Made by a program: the position numbers and the translations under genes
Notes under the pieces: generated by a model
Told to the model about the DNA's origin: nothing
Database searches by the model: none
Seen by the model: only the letters and a program-made list of their open reading frames with translations
From: Stenotrophobium rhamnosiphilum
GTDB taxonomy: Bacteria > Pseudomonadota > Gammaproteobacteria > Nevskiales > Nevskiaceae
Length of the DNA: 64,000 nt
Direction: 5' to 3'
Assembly (NCBI RefSeq): GCF_003052265.1
Contig: NZ_QANS01000001.1
Coordinates: 186,001 to 250,000, forward strand
Shown here: in pieces, positions 45,157 to 54,083 of the stretch
How positions within the stretch are numbered: the first letter of the stretch is position 1
Layout: each line of letters begins with the position of its first letter

Positions 45157-45182
45157 CTCAACTTGGGTTGGAGATTCAAACA

Positions 45183-46202
45183 ATGAACACTATGTCCCGG
45201 GCATTTGCTGGCCTGATTTTCGCTGTTGCTGCTCTACCTGCCTTCGCGCAGGCGACTGAAACGCGTCCTTATGCTTCCGTGATGTACGACACCGTGTTCT
45301 CGGACAAAGATCGCAATGCCGAAACCGGTAACGGCTTCTCGGTTGGCGCCGGTAAGGCGCTGAACAAGTACTGGGGCGTGGAAATCGGTGGTTTCTACGA
45401 TAAAGCCAAGGCTCAAGCTGGTGGCACGAGCTGGCGCGAATATGGCGCCAAGATCGACGGTCTGTTCTTCTACTCGCGTGACCCACGCTTCTCGCCTTAT
45501 GTTGGCATCGGCCTCGGCGGCATGAAGAATGAACGTCGCGATACCGGCGATGACTCCACGGACTTCTTCGCTGACGCTGGCGTAGGTTTCTTCAAGTATT
45601 TCCCAATTGCTAGCTACGATGTCGGCTTCCGCGCTGACGCTCGCTATCGCTGGGTGAACGCACATGATTTGCCAGCTGGCAACGAGAAATCGTTTGCTGA
45701 ACCAATCGTAAAGGTTGGTCTGGTATTCCCATTCGGCAAGCGTAGCGCTGCTACGATTGCTTCTGCCTCTGCAGCCGCCGCTGCTGCAACTGCTCCAGCA
45801 GCCGCTGCTCCTAAGGGTAATGACGGCGCGGTTGCTGCCGCCAAGACCGGCGAATTCGAAAACGTTTACTTCGACTTCGATCAGTCCGTACTGACCGATC
45901 CTGCTAAGGCAACCTTGGATAACGCAGCTGGCACGATCAACGGCCTGACGCAGAAATTCCCAAGCCTGAAGATCGAACTGTCCGGCCACACCGACTGGAT
46001 CGGCACCGAAGGCTACAACCAGGCGCTGTCTGAGCGCCGCGCTGAAGTCGTCAAAACCTATCTGGTTCGCAAGGGCGTTGCTGCTGGTCGCATCAACACC
46101 AGCGCATACGGCGAAGCCAAACCAGCTGCTCCGAACGATACGGCCGAAGGTCGTGCGCTCAACCGTCGCGTAGAAATCAAAACCGACGCGCCGCAGAAGT
46201 AA
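45183..46202 (+). CDS. OmpA-family outer-membrane protein
   Basis: 339 residues: signal peptide ending AFAQA (about 22), an eight-stranded barrel (about 23-190, TRPYASVMYDTVFSDKDRNAETGNGFSVGAGKALNKYWGVEIGGFYD...), an Ala/Pro-rich linker (about 200-220) and the OmpA C-terminal peptidoglycan-binding domain (VYFDFDQSVLTDPAKATLDNAAGTIN...LSGHTDWIGTEGYNQALSERRAEVVKTYLV). The Asp and Arg for diaminopimelate binding are present (HTD and ERRA). ATG at 45183 with GGAG about 10 nt upstream. Codon use suggests strong expression. Confidence 0.93.
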   Translation: MNTMSRAFAGLIFAVAALPAFAQATETRPYASVMYDTVFSDKDRNAETGNGFSVGAGKALNKYWGVEIGGFYDKAKAQAGGTSWREYGAKIDGLFFYSRDPRFSPYVGIGLGGMKNERRDTGDDSTDFFADAGVGFFKYFPIASYDVGFRADARYRWVNAHDLPAGNEKSFAEPIVKVGLVFPFGKRSAATIASASAAAAAATAPAAAAPKGNDGAVAAAKTGEFENVYFDFDQSVLTDPAKATLDNAAGTINGLTQKFPSLKIELSGHTDWIGTEGYNQALSERRAEVVKTYLVRKGVAAGRINTSAYGEAKPAAPNDTAEGRALNRRVEIKTDAPQK

Positions 46203-46218
46203 GTAGAACGCTGTAACT

Positions 46219-46246
46219 AAAAACCCCGCCAATTGGCGGGGTTTTT
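46219..46246. terminator. Bidirectional terminator between ompA and hemH
   Basis: AAAAACCCCGCC-AATT-GGCGGGGTTTTT, A-run on the left and T-run on the right, so it can stop both the ompA and the leftward hemH transcripts. Confidence 0.93.
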
Positions 46247-46275
46247 CTTTTATGTACCGAATTTCGCAAGAGCCA

Positions 46276-46341
46276 GTAGGGTGCGCTGTGCGCACGCGTT
46301 GCAGAGCTAACTCAGAATTCGGTGCGCACGGCGCACCCTAC
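46276..46341. repeat. GTAGGG-type dispersed palindrome
   Basis: GTAGGGTGCGCTGTGCGCACG at the left and GGTGCGCACGGCGCACCCTAC at the right around a 24-bp centre, the same subtype as 24831-24896. It lies 3 bp beyond the hemH stop. Confidence 0.88.
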
Positions 46342-46344
46342 GGA

Positions 46345-47325
46345 TTAGAGCGCTGACTGCACCAAGCTCTGCATCATGCGAATGTGCGCATCATCGGCAT
46401 TCAGCGCCGGGATATAACGAAAGCCTTCGCCTCCCGCAGCCAAGAAATCCTCGCGATAACGGATCGCCACTTCTTCTAGCGTCTCCAAACAATCCGCCGA
46501 AAATCCAGGACAAATCACGTCTAGTGTTTTGATGCCTTTTGCAGCGTATTGCGGCAACACGACGTCGGTATACGGCTGCAACCAAGGCTCGCGACCCAAA
46601 CGACTCTGGAAGCTGATTGACCATTCTTCAGGTTTGAGCTGCAAGGCTTCAGCAAGCAGCGCTGCGGTTTTCTTGCACTGCGCATCGTAAGGATCGCCCT
46701 GATTCACATAGCGCTGCGGAATACTGTGAAAGGACATCAGCAGATGCTCACTCGCACCATGCGTTTGTCGGTATGCACGAACGCTGGCGGCCAGTGCTTC
46801 GATATAAGCCGGCTGCGCGTGATAGTCGTTGATGGTGCGCAGTTCGGGGATATGACGTTCACGCGCAAGCACGCGAGCGATCGCATCAAATACCGAAGCG
46901 GTTGTAGTGCCGGAATACTGCGGATACAGCGGCAGCACCACGATGCGTGTTGCGCCTTTTTGTTTGAGCTCAGCCAAAGCGCTGGCAACGCTTGGGTTGC
47001 CATACGTCATGCCCAAGGCAACGGGAACATCAGCGCCGAGCAAGGTTTGTAGCTGTTGCGCTTGCTGCTTCGATACCGCGAGCAACGGCGAACCGCGCTC
47101 GCTCCAGACGGACGCATAAGCATGCGCAAGTTTCTTCGGACGGAAAGGCAGAATGAAACCGTACAACACCGGCAACCACACTGCGCGCGGAATTTCGACC
47201 ACGCGCGTGTCAGACAAAAACTCGCGCAGATAACGCCGAATCGCTGGAGCGGTTGGCGCGTCGGGTGTGCCGAGATTGACCAGCAGTACGCCAGCTTTGT
47301 CTTTGGAGTTATGCATCATTGCCAT
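46345..47325 (-). CDS. hemH: Ferrochelatase
   Basis: 326 residues. It inserts Fe2+ into protoporphyrin IX, the last step of protoheme synthesis. VLLVNLGTPDAPTAPAIRRYLREFLSD at the N-terminus, LMSFHSIPQRYVNQGDPYDAQC with the catalytic His near 198, and CPGFSADCLETLEEV with the conserved Glu near 270 are intact. Two Cys in the PGFSADC region fit the non-cluster bacterial type only loosely. Stands alone; no clear ribosome site before the ATG. Confidence 0.96.
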   Translation of the reverse strand: MAMMHNSKDKAGVLLVNLGTPDAPTAPAIRRYLREFLSDTRVVEIPRAVWLPVLYGFILPFRPKKLAHAYASVWSERGSPLLAVSKQQAQQLQTLLGADVPVALGMTYGNPSVASALAELKQKGATRIVVLPLYPQYSGTTTASVFDAIARVLARERHIPELRTINDYHAQPAYIEALAASVRAYRQTHGASEHLLMSFHSIPQRYVNQGDPYDAQCKKTAALLAEALQLKPEEWSISFQSRLGREPWLQPYTDVVLPQYAAKGIKTLDVICPGFSADCLETLEEVAIRYREDFLAAGGEGFRYIPALNADDAHIRMMQSLVQSAL

Positions 47326-47336
47326 AGTCTAGAAAT

Positions 47337-47364
47337 AAAACGCGGCTGCGATAGGGCAGCCGCG
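47337..47364 (-). terminator. Terminator after the amino acid permease gene
   Basis: CGCGGCTGC-CCTATC-GCAGCCGCG on the minus strand followed by TTTTATTT, 23 bp beyond the permease stop. Confidence 0.9.
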
Positions 47365-47386
47365 AGGTTAAAAGTTGGAGTGAAGA

Positions 47387-48790
47387 TTAAGCTGAGTTGA
47401 TCGCGGAGTGATGGCGCGAGTAGGTAAAGTAAATCACCAAACCAATCGACATCCAGATCGCGAATGCGATCCAAGTGAGGGCTGGCAGGCTGGCCATCAA
47501 CCAAGCGCAGAAGCCCATGCCAATCAGTGGAAGCAACGGCACCCATGGCGTTCTAAATGGACGCTTCAAGTCAGGTTTGGTTTTGCGCAGGATGATCACG
47601 CTGAGGCAAACCAAGAAGAATGCGCCGAGCGTGCCGAGGTTCACCAGCTCTGCAACCTTGCCGATCGGGAAGAAGCCGGCGATGAGTGCAATCACCACGC
47701 CGCTGGCCAAAATCAATTTCACTGGCGTCTGCGTTTTCGGATGCACGGCTGCCATCGGCGCAGGCAACAAGCCGTCGCGTGACATCGCCAACACAATACG
47801 AGTCAGAGCGTAGTAGAGCACCAGCATCACGGTGGTGATACCGAAGATGGCGCCGGTGGCGATCATGCCCTGTGCCCAACCTATGCCTAGGGTGCCCATT
47901 GCAGCAGCTATTGGCGCTTTGATGTCGATCTGAGTGTAAGGCACTACGCCGGTGAGAATGCCGGAAACGATGATGTAGAGAACCGTGCAAATGCCGAGTG
48001 AAGCGAGAATGCCAATCGGTAAATCGCGTTGCGGTTTCACCGCTTCTTCACCTGCGGTGGAGACCGCATCAAAACCAATGTAAGCAAAGAAGATCAACGC
48101 TGCGGCAGTGGTGACGCCAGCAAAACCAAAGTGTGAATTGCCATCAGCATCAATCACCTGTTCAGGAATAAACGGATGCCAGTTCGCAGGATCCACATGT
48201 GGGCCAGCAATTGCGATGAAGGCCAGAATTGTCACGAGCTTGACCATCACCATCGCGCCATTAAAGCGCGCTGCTTCTTTCACGCCCCAGCACAGCAGGC
48301 CGGAGAGCATCAGCACAATCAAAATCGCGGGAAGATTGCAGATGCCGCCTTCCATGGGTGCTGCGGTGAGCGCATGAGGCAACTCAATGCCAAAAAACGA
48401 CGACAGGATTTTGGCGAAGTAACCAGACCAGCCAATCGCGACGGTCGAAGTTGCAACGCCGTATTCCAGAATCAAATCCCAACCAATAATCCACGCCACA
48501 AATTCGCCGATGCCGACGTAGGCGTAACCATACGCACTGCCTGCACCGCCGACCGCGCCCGAGAGTTCGGCGTAACACAGCGCTGCGAATGCGCAGGCCG
48601 TGCCGGAGATGATGAAGGACAGCACGATGGCCGGGCCTGCATGCTCTGCGGCGGCGACACCGGTGAGTACAAAGATGCCGGTGCCGATGATGGCGCCGAT
48701 GCCGAGCAGGGTCAGATCTAAGGCGGTGAGTGTGCGTTTGAGGCCCGTGTTGGCATTGGGGTCAATTGGCTTGGTGCGGAACAGATTCAT
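47387..48790 (-). CDS. APC-superfamily amino acid permease (CAT-like)
   Basis: 467 residues with 12 membrane segments. LGIGAIIGTGIFVLTGVAAAEHAGPAIVLSFIISG near the N-terminus is the APC/CAT glycine-rich first helix. VTTAAALIFFAYIGFDAVSTAGEEAVKPQRDLPIGI near 235 is the sixth-helix/loop motif of cationic amino acid transporters. The YfnA-type length (about 465) fits. The exact substrate is not readable. It is divergent from the TM2 gene. Confidence 0.9.
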   Translation of the reverse strand: MNLFRTKPIDPNANTGLKRTLTALDLTLLGIGAIIGTGIFVLTGVAAAEHAGPAIVLSFIISGTACAFAALCYAELSGAVGGAGSAYGYAYVGIGEFVAWIIGWDLILEYGVATSTVAIGWSGYFAKILSSFFGIELPHALTAAPMEGGICNLPAILIVLMLSGLLCWGVKEAARFNGAMVMVKLVTILAFIAIAGPHVDPANWHPFIPEQVIDADGNSHFGFAGVTTAAALIFFAYIGFDAVSTAGEEAVKPQRDLPIGILASLGICTVLYIIVSGILTGVVPYTQIDIKAPIAAAMGTLGIGWAQGMIATGAIFGITTVMLVLYYALTRIVLAMSRDGLLPAPMAAVHPKTQTPVKLILASGVVIALIAGFFPIGKVAELVNLGTLGAFFLVCLSVIILRKTKPDLKRPFRTPWVPLLPLIGMGFCAWLMASLPALTWIAFAIWMSIGLVIYFTYSRHHSAINSA

Positions 48791-48982
48791 AAATTTAGGA
48801 CGCTCCCTACTTCTTATATTTGATGTTCATTACGTCTTAGGCATGCACAAGCCACGCCATCTATAGCCGGATTATGCCGTAACGTTGTTAAAAACGTCCC
48901 CAGTTGCGACAAGTTGTCTGTGCCATGATGGTTCGAGCCGCTTGAATAGCCGGGCTTCGTAGTGATTTTGAGGAGTGTGATG

Positions 48983-49384
48983 ATGAATTCTGAGATCAAA
49001 AGCCATGGCCTCCTGATGGGCTATGTCCTCTGGATATTTGGTTTTATGGGCGCCCACCGTTTCTATTACGGCCGTCAAATCACCGGCACCATCTGGTTCT
49101 TTACCTTGGGGCTGTTTTTTATTGGTTGGATCGTTGACCTATTTTTGATCCCAAGCATGGATCGCAGTGCCGATCACAAATACCGGTCGGGCGGCATCAG
49201 TTACAGCGTGAGTTGGATACTGCTCACCTTCCTTGGCATCTTTGGCATCCATCGCTTTTACATGGGCAAATGGATCACCGGCATTTTGTATCTCTGCACC
49301 GGCGGACTATTTCTTATTGGTTATATCTATGACTACTGGACGCTCAATGGTCAGATCGATGAACTCAATAGCGGACAGCGTTAG
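48983..49384 (+). CDS. Tandem TM2-domain membrane protein
   Basis: 133 residues; AGGAG 7 nt before the ATG at 48983 (an ATG codon directly before is possible). Two similar units: YVLWIFGFMGAHRFYYGRQITGTIWFFTLGLFFIGWIVDLFLIP (residues about 13-57) and WILLTFLGIFGIHRFYMGKWITGILYLCTGGLFLIGYIYDYW (about 78-120). Each has the TM2 pattern G-x-x-G-x-H-R-F-Y-x-G then two helices. The function of TM2 proteins is unclear. Single gene. Confidence 0.87.
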   Translation: MNSEIKSHGLLMGYVLWIFGFMGAHRFYYGRQITGTIWFFTLGLFFIGWIVDLFLIPSMDRSADHKYRSGGISYSVSWILLTFLGIFGIHRFYMGKWITGILYLCTGGLFLIGYIYDYWTLNGQIDELNSGQR

Positions 49385-49496
49385 CTGCGGTAGCGATTTG
49401 CTCAGGGGACGCAAGGTTACCTCGGATCGGCCAATGTGCAGTACGGTGCCGTATTGCAGAATCATCTCATCTCCACTCCTTTAAGGACTTACGTCG

Positions 49497-51317
49497 ATGC
49501 CGACCTATAAAGCCCCGCTGCGCGATATGCGCTTCCTGATCAACGAAGTGTTTGATTTTCCTAAGCACTACGCTGGCCTGTCGAACGGCAAGGACGCTGA
49601 TCCAGATACCGTCAACGCCATTCTTGAAGAGTGCGCCAAGCTTTGCGAAGGCACGCTGGCCCCGCTGAATCTGTCGGGCGATCAGGAAGGCTGCGTTCTC
49701 GAGAACAATAAAGTTCGCACGCCGAAGGGCTTTAAAGAAGCCTACGAAGAATATTGCTCAGGTGGCTGGCAGGGTCTGTCTCACCCGACCGAGTACGGCG
49801 GCCAAGGCCTGCCGATGTCGATGGGTCTGTTCAAATCCGAAATGATGGGCACGGCCAACTGGTCGTTCACCATGTATCCCGGCCTCAGCCTCGGCGCGAT
49901 GAACACCGTGATGCAGCACGCCAGCACCGAGCTGAAGAACATCTACATGCCGCCGATGACTGACGGTCGTTGGACCGGCACCATGTGCCTCACCGAACCT
50001 CAGTGCGGCACCGACTTGGGTCAGGTCAAGACCAAGGCAGAACCGCAGGCTGATGGCACGTACAAAATCACCGGTACCAAGATTTTCATCTCGGCTGGCG
50101 ATCACGACCTCACCGAAAACATCATTCACATCGTGCTCGCACGTCTGCCAGATGCGCCGGCCGGCACGCGCGGTATCTCGTTGTTCATCGTGCCAAAGAT
50201 GCAGGTGAATGCCGACGGCTCCGTTGGCGAGCACAACAACGTCGTCTGCAGCGCGCTTGAACACAAGATGGGCATCAAGGCTTCGGCCACTGCCGTCATC
50301 AACTTTGAAAACTCAGTCGGCTACATGATTGCAGAACAGAACAAAGGCCTCGAAGCCATGTTCACGTTCATGAACACCGCACGTATCGGTACTGCGATTC
50401 AGGGCGTTGCCCATGCAGAACTGTCGATGCAGGGTGCGGTGGCTTACGCAAAAGAGCGTCGCTCGATGCGCGCACTGCGCGGAAAGCAGGAACCAGAAAA
50501 AGTTGCTGACGCGATCATCAATCACGCCGACGTGCGCCGCATGTTGCTGACGCAGAAAGCGATCGCCGAAGGCGGCCGCGCGATGATTTACTTTGCTGCG
50601 CAGTACGCTGATCACATGACCAATGGCGTCATTGAAGGCGACGACAAGAAGTTCAAGTATTGGGATGACAAGCTCGGCTTCTTTACGCCGATCATGAAAG
50701 GCTTCTTGACCGAAATGGGCTTGGAAGCTGCGAACCAGGGCGTGCAGGTGTTCGGTGGCCACGGCTACATCAAAGAACACGGCATGGAACAGATCGTGCG
50801 TGATGCACGTATCTCCACCTTGTACGAAGGCACCACCGGTATTCAGGCGCTCGACTTGCTCGGTCGTAAGGTTCTCGTGATGACGCGTGGCAAGGCCGTG
50901 CGTGAATTCACCGGCCAGATCGCCAAGTTCTCGCTTGAGCACATGGGCAACGCCAAGCTGCGTCGCTACGCCACCGACCTCGCGCGCCTCAGCGCCGAAT
51001 GGAACGTGCTGACCATGCGCATCATGCTGATGGCTCGCAAGGATCGTGAACAGGTGAGCGCTTCCAGCCATCACTTCCTGATGTACTCGGGTTATGTAAC
51101 GCTGGCTTACTTCTGGGCACTGCAGGCTGCGGTTGCTGACAAGAAATTGGCAGAAGGAAATGGCAGCGAGAGCCCTGAGTTCTACAAGGCGAAGATTGCT
51201 GTGGCTCGTTTCTACTTCGACCACTTGCTGCCACGCGCCAAGGGCCATGCATCGTCGATGCTCAAGCCGAGCAAGACGCTGACCAAGTTGCCGATTGATC
51301 ATTTCATCTTTGAATAA
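49497..51317 (+). CDS. Acyl-CoA dehydrogenase, DmdC-type large form
   Basis: 606 residues, longer than standard acyl-CoA dehydrogenases because of the extra C-terminal domain found in DmdC/FadE5-like enzymes. MCLTEPQCGTDLGQVKTKAE is the FAD/substrate motif near 160. VQVFGGHGYIKEHGMEQIVRDARISTLYEGTTGIQALDLLGRK near 410-455 has the YEGTTGIQA segment with the predicted catalytic base region. DMRFLINEVFDFPKHYAGL at the N-terminus is also group-specific. Codon use is strongly biased. It oxidises acyl-CoA to 2-enoyl-CoA; substrate unknown. Single gene. Confidence 0.92.
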   Translation: MPTYKAPLRDMRFLINEVFDFPKHYAGLSNGKDADPDTVNAILEECAKLCEGTLAPLNLSGDQEGCVLENNKVRTPKGFKEAYEEYCSGGWQGLSHPTEYGGQGLPMSMGLFKSEMMGTANWSFTMYPGLSLGAMNTVMQHASTELKNIYMPPMTDGRWTGTMCLTEPQCGTDLGQVKTKAEPQADGTYKITGTKIFISAGDHDLTENIIHIVLARLPDAPAGTRGISLFIVPKMQVNADGSVGEHNNVVCSALEHKMGIKASATAVINFENSVGYMIAEQNKGLEAMFTFMNTARIGTAIQGVAHAELSMQGAVAYAKERRSMRALRGKQEPEKVADAIINHADVRRMLLTQKAIAEGGRAMIYFAAQYADHMTNGVIEGDDKKFKYWDDKLGFFTPIMKGFLTEMGLEAANQGVQVFGGHGYIKEHGMEQIVRDARISTLYEGTTGIQALDLLGRKVLVMTRGKAVREFTGQIAKFSLEHMGNAKLRRYATDLARLSAEWNVLTMRIMLMARKDREQVSASSHHFLMYSGYVTLAYFWALQAAVADKKLAEGNGSESPEFYKAKIAVARFYFDHLLPRAKGHASSMLKPSKTLTKLPIDHFIFE

Positions 51318-51335
51318 GTTGATCTGGTTTGAATA

Positions 51336-51366
51336 AAAAAAGGCGCCATTGGCGCCTTTTTTTATT
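51336..51366. terminator. Bidirectional terminator between the acyl-CoA dehydrogenase and apbE genes
   Basis: AAAAAAAGGCGCC-ATT-GGCGCCTTTTTTT, symmetrical with runs on both sides between convergent genes. Confidence 0.93.
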
Positions 51367-51377
51367 TTTGTGAAAAA

Positions 51378-52280
51378 TTAGCGTGTCGCGAGATTGCCGC
51401 TGACTTTTCCTTTCGTGTCGATATGCATATGGCGCAACCCCAACTCCGCTAACCACTCCGGTCCTTCAGTTGCGCCTTTGAGCATTGCAATGGTTGTAGC
51501 TGTGCCCGCAATCAAACATTGCTCCGCAACGACGCTGACACCTGCGAGGCTGCTGACGGGCCAGCCCGTGAGTGGATTGAGAATGTGGCAGTAACGTTTG
51601 CCATCACGTTCAAAGAAACGCTCGTAATCGCCGCTACTGGCAATGCCGCCGCTGGTGAGCGCGATCTGTGCAATCGCTACTTCTAGATTTCGCGGATTGC
51701 GAACGCCGACTTCCCAAGGTGCGCCATCGGGATGTGGGCCAATCAATGAAATGTCACCGCCCAGCTCTACAAAGCCATGGTGCGCGCCAACATCGCGACA
51801 AGCTTGCGCGGCACGATCAGCTGCGTATTCCTTCACGTAACCGCCGAAGTCTAATTCCATACCTGCGCGCGGCAACACCAAATGCGGGCGTTGCCATGAG
51901 AGTTTGTCCCAGCCAATCAGTTGCAGCGTATTGTCGATTTCGCTTTGCGCTGGAATGCGAGCGGCTTTGAAATCCCACACCCGACGCAGAACGCCGGATG
52001 TGATGTCGAACAAACCTTCGCTCTGTTCCCATGCGGCTTGTGCGTAGTCGAACAAGCCTGCGGTTTCTTCATCTACTTCAATGCCGCGTGCATCACCGGC
52101 AGAGCGATTGATGCGCGTGGTGACGCTGTCATCGAGATAGCGCGAATAGATTTTTTCCAGACGCCGCACTTCGGATTGCGCAGCATCGGCTTGCACTTGT
52201 GCGCGCTGTTCATCGGCGGCGTAGAGGCGTACCTCGCAAACACTGCCCATTGCGCGAAATGGAAATTTGAAAAGCTGCAA
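51378..52280 (-). CDS. apbE: FAD:protein FMN transferase (ApbE)
   Basis: 300 residues. FKFPFRAMGSVCEVRLYA, the early RRLEKIYSRYLDDSVTTRINRSAG, the central ELDFGGYVKEYAADRAAQACRDVGAHHGFVELGGDISLIGPHPDGAPWEVGVRNP and the HILNPLTGWPVSSLAGVSVVAEQC segment are family signatures. It attaches FMN covalently to Thr of target flavoproteins (Nqr, Rnf, NosR types). None of those targets is in this window. TTG start at 52280, or ATG at 52250. No lipobox or signal peptide is visible, so it may act in the cytoplasm. Confidence 0.9.
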   Translation of the reverse strand: MQLFKFPFRAMGSVCEVRLYAADEQRAQVQADAAQSEVRRLEKIYSRYLDDSVTTRINRSAGDARGIEVDEETAGLFDYAQAAWEQSEGLFDITSGVLRRVWDFKAARIPAQSEIDNTLQLIGWDKLSWQRPHLVLPRAGMELDFGGYVKEYAADRAAQACRDVGAHHGFVELGGDISLIGPHPDGAPWEVGVRNPRNLEVAIAQIALTSGGIASSGDYERFFERDGKRYCHILNPLTGWPVSSLAGVSVVAEQCLIAGTATTIAMLKGATEGPEWLAELGLRHMHIDTKGKVSGNLATR

Positions 52281-52349
52281 AGTGTTAAGAGAATCTACTG
52301 AGTGTTAGTGACCCAGAGTCTACTGTGTAGCGATGACGTCGTCAGTTAT

Positions 52350-52429
52350 GTAGGGCGGGAGCATCCCGCCTTCTGCAATCCAAGCCTCATTCACAATTCA
52401 AGCAAGATGGCGGGATGCTCCCGCCCTAC
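52350..52429. repeat. GTAGGG-type dispersed palindrome, GGGAGCATCCCG subtype
   Basis: GTAGGGCGGGAGCATCCCGCC at the left and GGCGGGATGCTCCCGCCCTAC at the right, exact complements over 21 bp, around a 38-bp centre. It shares only the terminal GTAGGG with the other subtypes. Confidence 0.9.
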
Positions 52430-52432
52430 AGA

Positions 52433-53917
52433 TCAGGGCGAAGCGGGCTCTCCAAGCATCAGAACGTTTGCCATGTCTGGCGGCGGAACATCTTTGGTGC
52501 TGATGCTATGCGGACTTTCTTGCGGCCAGGCAGGCGCAACAAAAACGGTTTCGATCAAATACGGATCATCGAAATAGTGCGTGCCATTCGGAGTGGCGGG
52601 CAGTGCGCCGAATTGCCAAGGTGCGCTCGGCGATTTTGCGCTCGCGAGTAGGCCGGTCGGGCCATAGATGCTTCGTGTGCCGCCCTTTGGTAGCGAGAGC
52701 GTCAGCAAATCTTCGTAGGGTTTCAGGGTGTATTTTTTTGCAGTGCTATCGGCGGCGACAGGCACGAGACGACGCGCAAGATGGTCTTCAGATTTAAGGC
52801 GCACGGCCCATGGTTCGCTGGGCACGGTTTGCAATGCGAGCGCCAGCGCATTTTGATCTTGTGGCAGTGCATGTGTCGGCAGTGTTTGTGCAGGAAACCA
52901 AAGATGATCGCTGCCATCCATACGCACGCTGTCATAGACCAAGGGCTTGCCATCAGGATCGAGCGTAACGCGCCAAGCCATGCCATCGAGCGGCGCAGCA
53001 TTCGGTGTGCTGGAAGGGAAGAAAATGAAGTAGACGAACTGGATGAGGCTGCGTCCACCAAAACGCATGTAGCTCGCTTGGTAATAAACCGTCGGCTGAT
53101 CAAGATTGATGCTGAGTTGTGTGCCGTTATCTTTGGTTTCAATCCACACCGGAGCGCCGGGTCGATCTTGCGGTCCTGCGGTTTCAATCAGCCAGCGTGG
53201 TGCATGCGCTTCGGCGAGTGATGTCCACCACTGCGTGGTCATGCCGCTGCGGCCAAGTTCATCGTGCGAGAGGCGATCAAATGTTGGTGGCGCTTCTTCG
53301 TCTGCGCTTGGAGTTTCTGGCTGCCATAGCGCCAGTGGTCCCGGCGAAGAAAGCTGCGTAAGTGATTTCGCAAAGTCAGCTTTGATTTGCGCGTCGCGTT
53401 TTGAGGTGGACGCTGTAGCCGCAATAGGCGATGCAGGTACAGGCACAGCTTTGATCATGCGTTCGCGCGTCGTGTCGTTTTCCAGTTCATTCAATGACAG
53501 CCAGACCGAGCAGAGTCGCAGATCACTCAAGAGTCCAGCGCGCGCCTGATTCGTCAGGCCAAGGTTGCGCAGTTCGATATCGCGTGAAAACGATTCGTTA
53601 TCGCGCAGCTGCAAAATCCAAGTGGAGTAAGTTTCGGGATCGCTGATCTCTTTGGTGAAAGAGGCCATCAAGCGATCGCTGCGCAGATAAGGAAAACCTT
53701 CGACCTGGTGATAGCCCGCATCGCGTACACCGGCTTTATCGATGCGTGCATCAATGTCGGCAAAGGCAACACGACAGGCGGTGAGTTGGGCGGCGAGTTT
53801 GGCTTCTGCGCGTGCTTCGCGCTCAGTGACTTCTGAGCTGGCGGCTGAGGCCAATAGAGGGAAGAGTGCCGAGGCAAGAACAAAGGCCGAAACCAGCCGT
53901 GGTGCGCGTAAGGTCAT
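52433..53917 (-). CDS. Hypothetical secreted protein
   Basis: 494 residues from the ATG at 53917 (GGAG 7 nt upstream). Signal peptide MTLRAPRLVSAFVLASALFPLLASAAS. The mature part begins with a charged helical section (EVTEREARAEAKLAAQLTACRVAFADIDARIDKAG). A beta-rich central and C-terminal region follows, with LNQPTVYYQASYMRFGGRSLIQFVYFIFFP and WRVTLDPDGKPLVYDSVRMDGSDHLWFP, suggestive of a structured periplasmic or surface protein. No family or active site recognised. The stop lies 3 bp from the palindrome at 52350-52429. Confidence 0.6.
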   Translation of the reverse strand: MTLRAPRLVSAFVLASALFPLLASAASSEVTEREARAEAKLAAQLTACRVAFADIDARIDKAGVRDAGYHQVEGFPYLRSDRLMASFTKEISDPETYSTWILQLRDNESFSRDIELRNLGLTNQARAGLLSDLRLCSVWLSLNELENDTTRERMIKAVPVPASPIAATASTSKRDAQIKADFAKSLTQLSSPGPLALWQPETPSADEEAPPTFDRLSHDELGRSGMTTQWWTSLAEAHAPRWLIETAGPQDRPGAPVWIETKDNGTQLSINLDQPTVYYQASYMRFGGRSLIQFVYFIFFPSSTPNAAPLDGMAWRVTLDPDGKPLVYDSVRMDGSDHLWFPAQTLPTHALPQDQNALALALQTVPSEPWAVRLKSEDHLARRLVPVAADSTAKKYTLKPYEDLLTLSLPKGGTRSIYGPTGLLASAKSPSAPWQFGALPATPNGTHYFDDPYLIETVFVAPAWPQESPHSISTKDVPPPDMANVLMLGEPASP

Positions 53918-54048
53918 CGTGCAACTCCCTAATTCCATTTTTGAGATGGGCTGGTGTATCCGAGGCCAGTTGGGATCATGAGGCCGTAAATTTTTATGCG
54001 AGCCACCCATATGAGGAGGCCCACAGAAAATTGGCTCATGTCCACAAA

Positions 54049-54066
54049 CTGTAAGAATCTTTACGG
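54049..54066. promoter_or_regulatory. Inverted repeat CTGTAAG...CTTTACGG before the PhoX-like gene
   Basis: The sequence CTGTAAGAATCTTTACGG is nearly self-complementary and lies 18 bp before the PhoX-like ATG. It resembles the CGTAAAG/CGTAAG words upstream of the PAP2 gene in an inverted layout, so it may be a related regulator site. No standard Pho box was found. Confidence 0.3.
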
Positions 54067-54083
54067 TAAATTGATGCCCTTAG

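Noticed and set aside
45234-46295. 353-codon open frame opposite the ompA-family gene
   Set aside because: Composition follows the codon bias of the OmpA gene; it runs through the bidirectional terminator and into a palindrome.
50313-51302. 329-codon open frame opposite the acyl-CoA dehydrogenase gene
   Set aside because: Shadow frame with no recognisable domain; the dehydrogenase covers it fully.
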